Of a stretch of DNA of 64,000 nucleotides, positions 1 to 9,158 are shown piece after piece (positions within the stretch are counted from its first letter, which is position 1; every line of letters begins with the position of its first letter). The stretch spans positions 1 to 64,000 of the forward strand of contig JAPCYS010004110.1 of assembly GCA_028641055.1 (NCBI GenBank), in the 5' to 3' direction. The stretch comes from Alopecurus myosuroides (Eukaryota; Streptophyta; Magnoliopsida; Poales; Poaceae). The notes beneath the pieces were generated by a model, which saw only the letters and a program-made list of their open reading frames with translations, searched no databases and was not told the DNA's origin. The position numbers and the translations under genes were made by a program.

Positions 1-171
1 TACAGGAAACCCGATCTATAGTTCCAAATTGCAGCATCAGGTTACGGACTTACCGTGGATAATAAAACATGACACTGCCCTTCATTCAACTGCTATCACA
101 TCCCAGCCTACATAGCCCAAAATGTCATTTCATGATAATGAAACTACTCAAATGTTAATCGCGACAGATCA
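1..171. other. Non-coding flank left of the Helitron
   Basis: AT-rich sequence without a convincing coding region or repeat boundary. It is the host side of the Helitron insertion, which follows the A at position 171. Confidence 0.5.
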
Positions 172-569
172 TCTATACTTCTTATAAAGCAAAATCCCAC
201 TAACATGCATTAATTATTTTTCTAACTCAACATGCAAGCTATCCACATCATCTATTCTATTATCCAATCAATAGTCCATGTAATCTCCACTAATATTTAT
301 TAATTATTACATGCAACCTACACATCATCTATTTATTAAATCATCCAATTTTCCAAATTAACAATTTATGATGCATACTCATCACATGTCTATTAAAATT
401 TAGTATCTCAACTTGATTTTTACATATTTCTTTAGACAACATAATATATCATACATGTGTTTTTTGAAAATGACTTTGAGAACCCCGCCCTCTGCATTGA
501 AATGGTGCATATGAAATTTATTATAGTTTCTAAATGGATCCCGCTGCAACGCGCGGGGTATCCTTCTAG
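172..569 (+). mobile_element. Non-autonomous Helitron, 398 bp
   Basis: The segment starts with TCTATACTTCTTATAAAGC directly after an A. It ends with a GC-rich hairpin (CCCGC..GCGGGG, about 540-557), a short spacer and CTAG (566-569), followed by T. A 5' TC, a 3' hairpin plus CTRR and insertion between A and T without target duplication are the textbook plant Helitron signature. The interior is AT-rich with repeats of the kind TTATTAATTATT..CATGCAACCTACACATCATC and has no Rep/helicase ORF. It must therefore have been moved by an autonomous relative. Boundaries are inferred from the terminal motifs alone. Confidence 0.75.
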
Positions 570-1283
570 TTTTCATTATAAAGAAATTGAGATCAAGACA
601 AATTTGTTCATCGACAGGGATATAGCCAAAAACGGCTAGAAATGCACCAATATGGTAACGGAGCACTACCATATTGTACATCCCGACCGACCTGGACACC
701 CACACAAAGCATTAACACGCTGTTGAGAAGAGATATTACCATCGAGGTTGCCATCACACACCTCATCGTCATCGCTCCTGCACGAGCAGATGAATACGAT
801 TTTCACCTTCGATGCCAACCGATGGAGTTGTCGCCGCAACCGAAGCTGGAATCCGTGCCGGCTCACACCAAATCAGTCGACCCACAATGTCAATGAAGAA
901 GCAGTTCTGACTTCGATTAAGGGCTTTAGAGGAGAAAGTGTCATATTTTGACTTAATTAAACAGTTTTGTCATGAAATCTTTACCATGATCTGCAAATTT
1001 GTCAAAACCAAAACAAAATGGGGCTCAGGTTTCAAAGATCTCTACTCCTTCGTATCGCTATGCTGGCAAAACAGGCTTGAGAATTCTTATTAACCCATAT
1101 TCCATGTGTGCGAACTTGCTACAAGTCAGCTAGTTCCCCACGGGTGATTTTCTAAATGTCTCTCCAACAAAAGGAATCTCATAAACATGGTGTAGTATTC
1201 TCTAGAGGTCATGTCTTGGTCAGCAAGGCTTGATCTAGTGTGTGGGCGGTGGTCTTAGCATGAACATATTGGATGACCCCTGG
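570..1283. other. Unassigned sequence between Helitron and CACTA element
   Basis: 714 bp with only short overlapping ORFs on both strands, none resembling a known protein. No terminal repeats or tandem structure were seen. It is probably older host or decayed repeat DNA. Confidence 0.4.
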
Positions 1284-1391
1284 CACTAGTAGATAACATG
1301 CCTTTCATCCAGCCCATTAGACCGGGCCTTAGTCTGGGGCGGGACTAATGGTCTGGACAAGTCACGCCAAAAACGTCGAAGCGTACGTTAC

Positions 1392-1525
1392 CCTTTAGTC
1401 CCGGCTCATTAGGACCCAATAGTCTCGATTTGAGATACAAACCAGGCTAAAGGGGTCTGTGGCCCGCTGCGGCCTACTGTCCCCCTCCCCCTAGTCCCGG
1501 TTTGTATCTCAAACCGGGACTATTG
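1392..1525. repeat. CACTA subterminal inverted repeats
   Basis: A perfect 12-bp inverted repeat with a 7-nt spacer lies at 1492-1522 (TAGTCCCGGTTT / AAACCGGGACTA). A diverged palindromic copy lies at 1420-1449, and CCTTTAGTCCCGG at 1392-1404. Such units are the transposase-binding subterminal repeats of grass CACTA elements. Confidence 0.7.
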
Positions 1526-1534
1526 GGCTGGCCC

Positions 1535-1548
1535 TATATATATATATG
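1535..1548 (+). promoter_or_regulatory. TATA-like run of the CACTA transposase promoter
   Basis: CTATATATATATAT lies just downstream of the subterminal repeats and about 0.4 kb upstream of the transposase-like sequence, where CACTA promoters sit. Inferred from position and composition. Confidence 0.45.
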
Positions 1549-1959
1549 GCAGCCCCTCTCCCCTCTCTCATGGTTTTTTTCTGGTGGGAGGTGGTGTAGG
1601 TTTGTGCTAGTTTTTTTTCCTTCATATGCACTAAAGGTGTTTGGTGAAATGTCTCTTAGAGCGATGCCACTTGAGTTTGCACAAGACAAACATGATATGA
1701 GGTGCCCGAGCCACACTTAATTAAGCTTCCTCCAGTTTCTTTCCAAGTGTCCTAAAAGGTTAGCAACTATTTTCTCGTTTAGACCGCGTGGTACTAATTT
1801 TAGCATCGTAATTGCGTTTGATATATTGTTCTATGATGCAGATGAGCCATACATGATTGTACGGTGAACGACGCTCTGCCGCTTACATAGAAGACATGCG
1901 TTCTTTTTCGCTTTGCGACCAAGGCAAACAAGCGGCGGGATGGCTTTATAATTTGTCCA

Positions 1960-2436
1960 TGTGTTGAATGTCGGAATGAGAAGGATCACACTTCCTCAAG
2001 AGTCATTCAGAGCCACCTGCTTCGGTCCGGTTTCATGTACGGCTATAATGTTTGAACCAAACACGAAGAATGAGGGGTTCGATGAAGAAGAGAACGATGA
2101 TGATAACTACCGTTCTATGTTTTCTGAATACGCTGATACGGCAATGGAAGACAATAAAGAAGAAGGGGTGCAGAACGGGCACCAGATGAGGCCGCTGATG
2201 ATCTTGGTCGGGTCATTTCTAATGCAAGGCGAGGCTACGACACAGAAAAGAACAGGTTGCTATTCGAGCAGATGTTGCAGGATAATAACAAATTGTTGTA
2301 CCCAACCTGTGAAGATGGCCAGAAGAAGCTGGGAAGCACATTGGAATTGCTGAAGTGAAGGAAGAGACCGGTGTGCCTGACTCGGCATTTGAAAAATTAC
2401 TGGTACTAATGAATAAGATGCTTCCAAAAGGCACAC
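1960..2436 (+). pseudogene. CACTA (TNP2-type) transposase N-terminal remnant
   Basis: Several frames in series give fragments typical of the conserved N-terminal region of plant CACTA transposases. GYNV-stop-TKHEE occurs around 2041. An acidic linker with a DTAMEDNKEEG stretch lies near 2136. LLYPTCEDGQKKLGSTLELLK followed by a stop runs to about 2357, and ETGVPDSAFEKLL then continues in another frame. In intact relatives this precedes the catalytic transposase domain, which would lie beyond element A. Stops and frameshifts show it is dead. Assignment rests on remembered family motifs. Confidence 0.7.
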
Positions 2437-2448
2437 TAGGAAGGAAAT

Positions 2449-3004
2449 TGTCGGATATATACCGATTAGGGGTATATCCGACATTGTCCTAAAGAGCCGG
2501 ATTAACAAGGTGGCCTGAATGGTAATGGATCACGGTCCATTAGCCGGCCCAGTAAGCTGACGCGCAGAAGCCGGATTCTAGAAGAACCCGGACCACGGCC
2601 CACGTGGTACGGCTTGGAGTAGAAGGCGGATTCCTGCTTTCCATGTTAGAAACTTACTGTAGTCTTCTAGGTTTCCTTTCTGTAAGGCCTAACCCGGCTA
2701 TCTATATAAAGCCGGACGGGAGAGAAGAAAGGCACGGACAATTAGCTAGAAGCCAACTTGCCGAGAAGTTGATCCTTGTCGAGTTAGCTAAACCAACTCA
2801 CATTATACTTTGTATACTTCAGGCTTCAGCCCTGATTTAGTGAGATTGCAGGAGTAGGAACGCCGCCTAGTTGCAACGTACCGAGCCTGGGTAACTTTGG
2901 TGTCCCTGGTTTTCATACTACCACATTCCCCCCCCCCCCGCCCACGTCTCTATTAGTACTCTCATGGCACCTCCGTCTATGAACTCTACTACGATGTCTG
3001 GACA
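2449..3004 (+). repeat. 5' LTR of element A (556 bp)
   Basis: The LTR starts TGTCGGATATATACC and ends ACGATGTCTGGACA, directly before the primer-binding site. The solo LTR at 34455-34997 aligns over its full length and fixes both ends. The first 35 bp form an inverted repeat (TGTCGGATATA..GTATATCCGACA). The last 41 bp contain the start of the gag frame (ATG at 2964). Confidence 0.9.
2703..2710 (+). promoter_or_regulatory. TATA box of A LTR
   Basis: TATATAAA in the context CCCGGCTATCTATATAAAGCC. The same motif is at 34711-34718 in the solo LTR. It marks the end of U3, with transcription expected to start roughly 30 bp downstream. Confidence 0.65.
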
Positions 3005-3005
3005 G

Positions 3006-3018
3006 TTGGCGCCCATCG
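3006..3018 (+). promoter_or_regulatory. Primer-binding site of A
   Basis: TTGGCGCCCATCG begins one base after the LTR end. The TGGCGCC core is shared with element B (- strand, 32051-32067). The tRNA is not assigned here. The sequence is also translated as part of gag (QLAP). Confidence 0.6.
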
Positions 3019-3165
3019 CGGGTCCGGCGACGTCAGGCGTTATGTTTCGATCGGGGATACTCGGCGGAATCGGCAATACCATAACTGTCGGAAGCTTGGA
3101 ATTCGACAACGACGTCGGGCGCTTCCTTGACAACGGATCGTACATGCCAGCACGGAAATCATCTG

Positions 3166-3223
3166 GTAAGTGCCTGCGTTTTACCGATTGGATCTGCAAA
3201 CATCTTTATCGGATTAACTGCAG
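3166..3223 (+). other. Candidate short intron in A gag leader
   Basis: GTAAGTGCC at 3166 and AACTGCAG ending at 3223 are good plant donor and acceptor sequences. Removing the 58 bp joins the LTR-initiated frame to the long gag frame without a stop. The alternative is a simple frameshift. 58 bp is short for a plant intron. Confidence 0.35.
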
Positions 3224-5721
3224 AGGCAATGGGATTCTGTGATGGAAGTAGATTTATCCCACCCGCCCTATACCCAGTTGAAGAAAACTATGTTGCCGGA
3301 TTTTTCTCAAACCGCCAATATCCTGCTGAATTTGCTGCCTCTTCGGAGATGCCTGCAATGAGATCGCACTTTATTGGTATGGTGCAATCCGAGATCGCCA
3401 AAAACACGGATGAAAGCAATCCCGTGGAAGAGGCAGAGAAAAATAATGCCACAATAGAGGTGGAAGATCTGACATCCGTCGATACGACGACGAACTCGGA
3501 ATCCGATTCTGTGCTAGCCGCCATTGAGGCGAGATTGGAGTCGGAACCCGGATCAGATGAGCTCGATTCCGAGGACGAAGATGAAGATGCTTTCGAAAGA
3601 AAGGTCAAATCTCTTCAAGAGGGATTCTATGAAGTTATTATGGAAAAACCGGCTGAAAATACGGATGCCGAAAGCCAGGAAGATCCTCAAACACCTCCGC
3701 AAGATGAGGAAAGAGAGGACCGTGAAACTAGTCCAACTTACCCTGATGTCAAGGAATTGACAGAAGATGAACCTGGTACAAAACCTCCCTCTTCCAAGAA
3801 AAGAAATAAGACAGCCAAGAAACTCCAGTACAAAATCCGGAAGAAAAAATTGGCGGATACCGCCAATGAAAACCTGGAAGTAGGAGGAGGAAGCGGAGTC
3901 AAGCCTGCGGAGAAGAAAACGAAGGAAATCCCTGTTCCGCCAATGTCAGAACAGGACGAACATGATTTACTTCAAACACCAGTTGGACTCCACGAACCTC
4001 CTGAAGTGCTGGAAGCCAGGAGGCAAGCTCTCCAAAGGCAACAGCAACATCTATTCAGATCTCGGGAAAATCTCCTAAAAACCCAGGCTGACATTAAGTT
4101 GCAGCAGGAAGAAACTGAGGAGTACGAGAGAAGGAATAGATCTGGCATAAAACCTACACGGTTACCCGGAATCGCAAGATCGGAAGTATTGCCGCCAAAG
4201 GAATGGTTCCAAAACCTTTCCTGGCAAAAGAAAGTAAATGGCATTGATGTCAAAGGCGAACCTGTATACAAAACCGCAGCAGAAAACGCGGAAGCCGCAT
4301 TCGCCATCCTCAATGACGATATGTACTCCAATGAAGAAAAGCTTCAAGGGGTGTATGGTTTTTTAGGAAAAGCATTGCAACAGCAACATCGGGTGTAGGC
4401 AAGATCAGGGAAGTTGCATGACGACTCGTCCCTATGCAAAACAGCCACATGCGCCGCTGGAGCACCTGGACCTGGCGAACCTTGAGATTCAGGAAATTCA
4501 ATAGAGAAGAAAGGAGATCCGAGAAAGGAAAAGAAAATTCCAGATAACAAGGATGCAGCGTCCACGATAGGATCCCATCCGCCGAAAGGTGGAATTAACC
4601 CCCGAGATCGGGAAGAACAAAACCGGAAAGATGAAAAAGCAATGCCGCCTCCGAGACGCCCTGCTGAAAAAGCCGGAAGATACGACATTCCTCAAAGGCG
4701 TGAGAGATCCCGTACACCTCCTAGGAATAAGGAAAGGCCAAGGAGTAGAACTCCACCTTATCCAAAGGACACAATAACGGAGGAAATAGGGATAACCCCG
4801 GAAAAGCGCAATCGCGCAACAATGGAAAAGAAAGGAGCAGATCCCCTACTATCCATTCAGCCGGCAGATATTCCGTTCACGCTGATAGAGTGGAAAGAGA
4901 TGATCTATACTTCGGACCTAATTGTTTCACTGACAAGATCCGTAGAATAACTCTACATTCTGGCTTCGCCAAAGTTGGTCCAACATATCAAAAATATACC
5001 ATCAGTACAAACCCGGATACCTGGCTCTCAGACTACTATACAGCCGTCCAGATTAACAAAGGGACAGACCTGGAGGCGGTAAAATTACTCCCCCTAATGT
5101 TGATGGATGGAGCCATAGATTGGATTAACGGGCTTCCGTCAAGAACCGTGGATAGCTGGGATGATATGGCTAGAGTTTTCACTCAGCATTTTCGGGGAAC
5201 TTACAAACGTCCCAATAGCATCAACTAGCTAAACCGCTGGACCCAGTTTGAAGATGAGCCATATGTTGACTTTGTCTCAAGACGGACGGCTATGAAGAAC
5301 AGCTTCTATGGAGTAAGTGATGTACAAGAAATGGATGCTTTCGTCAATGGATTAAAACCCGGCCTCGTACCATGGTTGGTTCAAAGAAGCACAAAGATCT
5401 CGGATCTATGCTTACAACCGCAAACGAGCACGCATCGGCTGAAGACGACATACGAGCGAGAGGTGGAAACATTGATGCTTTGACTCAGGCCAAAAAGACG
5501 CCTCGTTCTGGGAAAAAAGCTACTCCAGAAACACAGCAAAATCCAAAGAAGTTAATCTAGCCTTTGAGAAGGACAATGGCAGCAAATGGAAAGGAAGAAA
5601 CACAGAACCCATCTCCTACTCAAAGGAAGAGTGGGAAAAGATTAAGTCGGAAAAATGTGTCCACCATTCGCAATTTGGGAAACCTACCCATACTAACGCA
5701 CAATGCCGACTTAATAAGCAT

Positions 5722-6681
5722 ATGAAAGGCAGTGCAGGATCCGGGAACAACGAGAAGAGCTCCAAAAGGAAATTCTCCCAGCAAAAGCTAGAAGCTAAAA
5801 AAGAAGACATTGAATCGGACACTGATGAAAAAATCCAGGAACAACAGCGAAAAGGCGAACCAAAGTTCCCGAGAGTTGATGGAGAATGCAATTTAATTTT
5901 CCTGGCAACTCCCTCAGCAAAGGTGGCAAAGAGGACACTTCAAGAAATAAACGCGATTGTTCCACCAACCCCCAAATTCTTGAACTACTTGAATACACCA
6001 ATTAGCTGGGATCAGTCTGATCATCCCGGAAATATCCCAAAACCTGCCACACAAGCTCTAATTGTAAGACCTATTGTTCAAAACACTAGGCTAAAACGAG
6101 TGCTAATGGATGGAGGATCCATCATTAATATAATGTACCTGGATACACTGAAGCATCTACAAATCTCAAAGACCCAGCTCAATCATAACAACATACGTTT
6201 CCACGGCATCGTTCCTGGCAGAAAAGCAAAATCCCTAGGAGAAATCTCCCTATACGTAACCTTTGGAGAAAAAGAGTATTTCAGACAGGAAAAAATCTCT
6301 TTCGAGATTGTGTCGTTCGAAAGTGTATACCACACAATACTCGGACGTCCGGCTTTCACCAAATTCATGGCAAGATCATGTTATATTTATAACAAGCTGA
6401 AGATGCCAGTGCCAAAAGGAGGAGTAATCACCATATCGGGAGACTTCAAATTGGCAAACGAGCTAGAAAAAGGAAACGACCTTTGCATAGAAAAAGTGAT
6501 AGAAAAAGAGGAATTGAAAGAGCTGGCAAAAGAAGTATCGCCGACAGAAATGCCAGCAGGAAAAGAAAGCCGGAAACCGGCAGATAGTTTCAAAGCTTTC
6601 TAGAATACAAGACAGGTTATCCTAGATCCCAAAGATCCAACAAAATTTGTCGTAGTGGGAACCGGGATGACCGACAAATAG
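5722..6681 (+). pseudogene. pro: Element A aspartic protease and linker to RT
   Basis: The protease releases Gag and Pol products. It is an open frame of 293 codons with the active-site segment VLMDGGSIINIMY (Tat-type D-G-G-S variant), then FHGIVPG and LGRPAFTKFMA typical of this lineage. A stop (TAG, 6601-6603) ends the frame. The same frame then reads on through NTRQVILDPKD to a second TAG at 6679-6681, followed in frame by KSEIIKFLRENWD, the RT N-terminus. That second TAG is at the same column as the TAG in element B. The frame is continuous with the gag zinc-finger region upstream. Confidence 0.8.
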
Positions 6682-7541
6682 AAAAGCGAGATTATCAAGT
6701 TCCTCCGTGAGAACTGGGATATTTTTTGCCTGGTGTCCTGCGTACATGCCAGGTGTACCCGGGGAACTTGCTGAGCATCAACTCAAGGTGATTCCGGGAT
6801 CTAAACCCGTCAAACAAGGTCTTCGTCGATTTGACGGAAGAAGACGGAAGGCTATTGGCAAAGAAATTATCCAGCTATTAGCAGCTGATTTTATAAGGGA
6901 AGTTATACATACTGAATGGTCTGCGAACTCATTATTAGTCCCGAAGAAAGATAGTACTGTTCTTTCGATGTGTATAGATAACACCTGCCTGAACAAATTG
7001 TGTCCGAAAGATAGCTTCGCGTTGCCGCGAATCGATCAAATAATAGATGCCACTGCTGGCTCTGAGCTTTTATGCTTTTTGGATGCTTATTCCGAATATC
7101 ATCAAATACGTATGAATGAAGAAGACCAAATAAAAACTTCCTTCATAACCCCGTATGGAACGTACTATTACATAAACATGCCTTTTGGCCTCAAGAACGT
7201 AGGTGCAACTTACCAGCGTTGCATGCAACGTTGTTTGCATAGTCAGATTGCATGTTTACGTGGACGACATTGCTATCGTTTCCAAGGAAAAAGACACACT
7301 CCTTGAAGATCTACGAGAATCCTTTGAAAATTTGCGCACTTACAAAATGAAGTTGAATCTATTAAAGTGTGTATTCGGGATTCCATCAGGAAAACTTCTC
7401 GGTTTTATCATTTCTCACAGAGGAATAGAAGTAAACCCGGAAAAAATCAAGGCAATCTTAAACATCTCAATGCTACGTGCTTAAAGTATGTACAAAGATT
7501 GACGGTTCTGCAGCCGCCGCCAGCAGGTTTATAATACAGCT
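6682..7541 (+). pseudogene. Element A reverse transcriptase, 5' portion
   Basis: RT copies element RNA into DNA. Recognised segments are GVPGELAEHQLKV (about 6750), CIDNTCLNKLCPKDSF, LPRIDQIIDATAGSELLCF, the FITPYGTYYYINMPFGLKN block, and VHVYVDDIAI (YVDD catalytic box at 7251-7280). The thumb region LKCVFGIPSGKLLGF follows. There is a frameshift at about 6725, a small deletion at 7246-7250 just before YVDD, and a further shift near 7495. Element B interrupts the sequence at 7547, and the connection domain continues at 32948. Confidence 0.85.
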
Positions 7542-7546
7542 AGGAG

Positions 7547-8421
7547 TGTCGTGGTGGTGTCACGGCAGATGCCAAAGGATGGCTAAAGATGTAGGGACGA
7601 AGGACGCTGGAGGCGCTCGGGGAGGGATCACGCGACGAGTAGACGCGTGAGTATGAAACTAGCACTGCAAACAACACGATCTACCCAGGTTCAGGGCCCT
7701 CGTGAGGAGGTAAAACCCCTACTCCTGCCTTTCTCTTTGTGTATTAGTGTCTCACCGAGTAGCCTCAGTACAAGTGTTGCCTACTACCGAGTAGCCACTT
7801 CCTTCTCTACGGGGTTCTAGGTCAAGAAAGTGAATAGGACTCGTGACCAGGATCTCGCATCCCTCGCGCAGGAGGGGGCAGGGCACCTTATATACTTGGT
7901 GCCCAGCCGGATACAGCCAAATACGAACAAATGTCGACATAGTGTGCACATCGTCCTTCTTCCGAGCTCCCGCTGACAGCTTTGGCTTCTAATCTTGTCC
8001 GGTGCGGAAAGTCGTTGGGCAAAACCAAGTAACCGATCTGTTATCACTGCCACGAACACAGAGTAGGTCCCCCCTATCCTGCGACGCCTTGCTGACACAC
8101 TGTCACTGTCAAGCACGCGCTCCGTAGATGAACAGTGCCATGAACAGTGCCAAAGTACGGACCCGGGATACGCGGGATCCTGTGTCAGAACGGCTCCTCT
8201 GACTTCTGGCCCGAGTAGGATCCCGCCATTTCTACTCGGGCCAATTCTTCTACTCGGAGGAATGTAACTTCCTTGATTCGTTCTTTCGGCCATCTGTGTG
8301 TTAGACCGAATAGCAGTCAACCGGGTAGCAAGTACCGGGTAGCCGGCTACTCGGCCAAACATCCCTTTTGATCTTGCCTTTAGCACTTTCCTTTACCCTA
8401 CTCGGGGGTAACCCCCCGACA
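7547..8421 (-). repeat. 3' LTR of element B (875 bp)
   Basis: It is nearly identical to 32069-32942. On the + strand it runs from TGTCGTGGTGG to GGGTAACCCCCCGACA. The - strand TATA copy (TATATAAG) is at about 7888-7895. The codon that is ATG for gag in the 5' LTR is TTG here. Confidence 0.95.
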
Positions 8422-8434
8422 GCAGTCCCCGAAG
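8422..8434 (-). promoter_or_regulatory. Polypurine tract of element B
   Basis: On the - strand CTTCGGGGACTGC directly abuts the TGTCGGGG start of the 3' LTR. Its position and G-rich sequence fit the plus-strand primer. The word TCGGGGACTGC recurs eight times in pol (16471-16638). Confidence 0.7.
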
Positions 8435-8561
8435 CTGGTAGAGTCCTGCGAACTTGTTCACTGGGCCCTGCCAGCTTAAAAACTAATCTTGGCCATCTTG
8501 CCCTTGAACCTTAGGATGCCGAGTAAAACCTCCGAGTAGCCCTTGATATTGTCTTGAGTTT

Positions 8562-8632
8562 CTTCTCTTCCGAATAGAACCACTTCTCTTCCGAATAGAA
8601 CTACTCCTCTTCCGAATAGAACCACTACTATT
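8562..8632. repeat. 21-bp tandem repeat, three copies
   Basis: The unit TTCTCTTCCGAATAGAACCAC occurs three times with one or two changes per copy, between the 3' LTR of B and the antisense-gene promoter. The period is a multiple of 3, which explains the two open - strand frames here. Confidence 0.8.
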
Positions 8633-8988
8633 CTCTGTAGCCGAGTAAAAGGACTTGGCGAAATCCCGAATCGAAATCTCTGCGTGGCAGAGCAGAATCC
8701 GGCTTTCCGCGCTGCAACTGGGCACGTGTCACGCTGACACGACCCCGACGCCTCGGTGCCCGGGGTCTGACAGGCCACGCGCCCAGTTTTTGCGGCCTGG
8801 GCCCACTAGCCCGTTATGTCTCATCAAGCGCAGTAATTGCCCACGATCGCGTCGTGGGATCAAATGCGGCCGTTACGCGCGCGTTCCGCGCTGTGTGTGT
8901 TTCTAACCGGCCCACACTCCCCAGGCCGCACGATCTTGGCCACGATCGATCCCACTACCTCAACCCGTAACGGCAACCCGAGGGGCGG

Positions 8989-8997
8989 TATATAATA
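8989..8997 (+). promoter_or_regulatory. TATA box of B antisense gene
   Basis: TATATAATA occurs in GGGGCGGTATATAATACCCCC, about 160 bp upstream of the ATG at 9159, followed by a pyrimidine-rich 5' leader. This supports an independent promoter inside the element. Inferred from sequence only. Confidence 0.6.
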
Positions 8998-9158
8998 CCC
9001 CCTCGGTAACTCCTTCTTCCTCTTCCGCTCTCACTTTCCCCTCGCCTCCTTGTTTCTCTGCCGCAGCAGAGCACCTCGCCGCCGCGCATCTCATCGCGCC
9101 GCCGCGAGTTTCTCCACCCAACTCCTTCGATCCTTCACCAAATCTGTTCCCCTAGTCG

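Larger units (their letters stand above)
1284..2448 (+). mobile_element. 5' part of a CACTA (En/Spm) DNA transposon
   Basis: The element begins with CACTAGTAGATAACATG at 1284, which resembles the CACTAGTAGAAAA-type termini of grass CACTA elements. Subterminal TAGTCCCGG inverted repeats, a TATA-rich stretch and decayed transposase coding sequence follow. Element A interrupts it at 2449. Its 3' part is expected to the right of A, outside the window. The three bases before the terminus (TGG) are the expected 3-bp TSD, whose partner cannot be seen. Confidence 0.75.
2964..5720 (+). pseudogene. gag: Element A gag, frameshifted
   Basis: Gag packages the element RNA into cytoplasmic particles. The probable start is the ATG at 2964 inside the LTR (MAPPSMNSTTM, then QLAP through the PBS). 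The first frame switches to the next at 3165/3224, exactly where a GTAAGT..CTGCAG segment could be a 58-bp intron. A long acidic, lysine-rich region follows to about 4398. The retrotransposon-gag core lies at about 4890-5420 (DTWLSDYYTAVQ; WDDMARVFTQHFRGTYKRP) in several frames. A zinc-binding motif of the type C-x2-H-x7-H-x4-C lies near 5660-5710. Stops at 4396-4398, 5226-5228 and other frameshifts break it. The N-terminal part resembles the equivalent regions of B and D only weakly. Confidence 0.75.

Noticed and set aside
400..951. Small overlapping ORFs of 60-101 codons on both strands
   Set aside because: They overlap each other and the Helitron end, with no recognisable domain or coding context.
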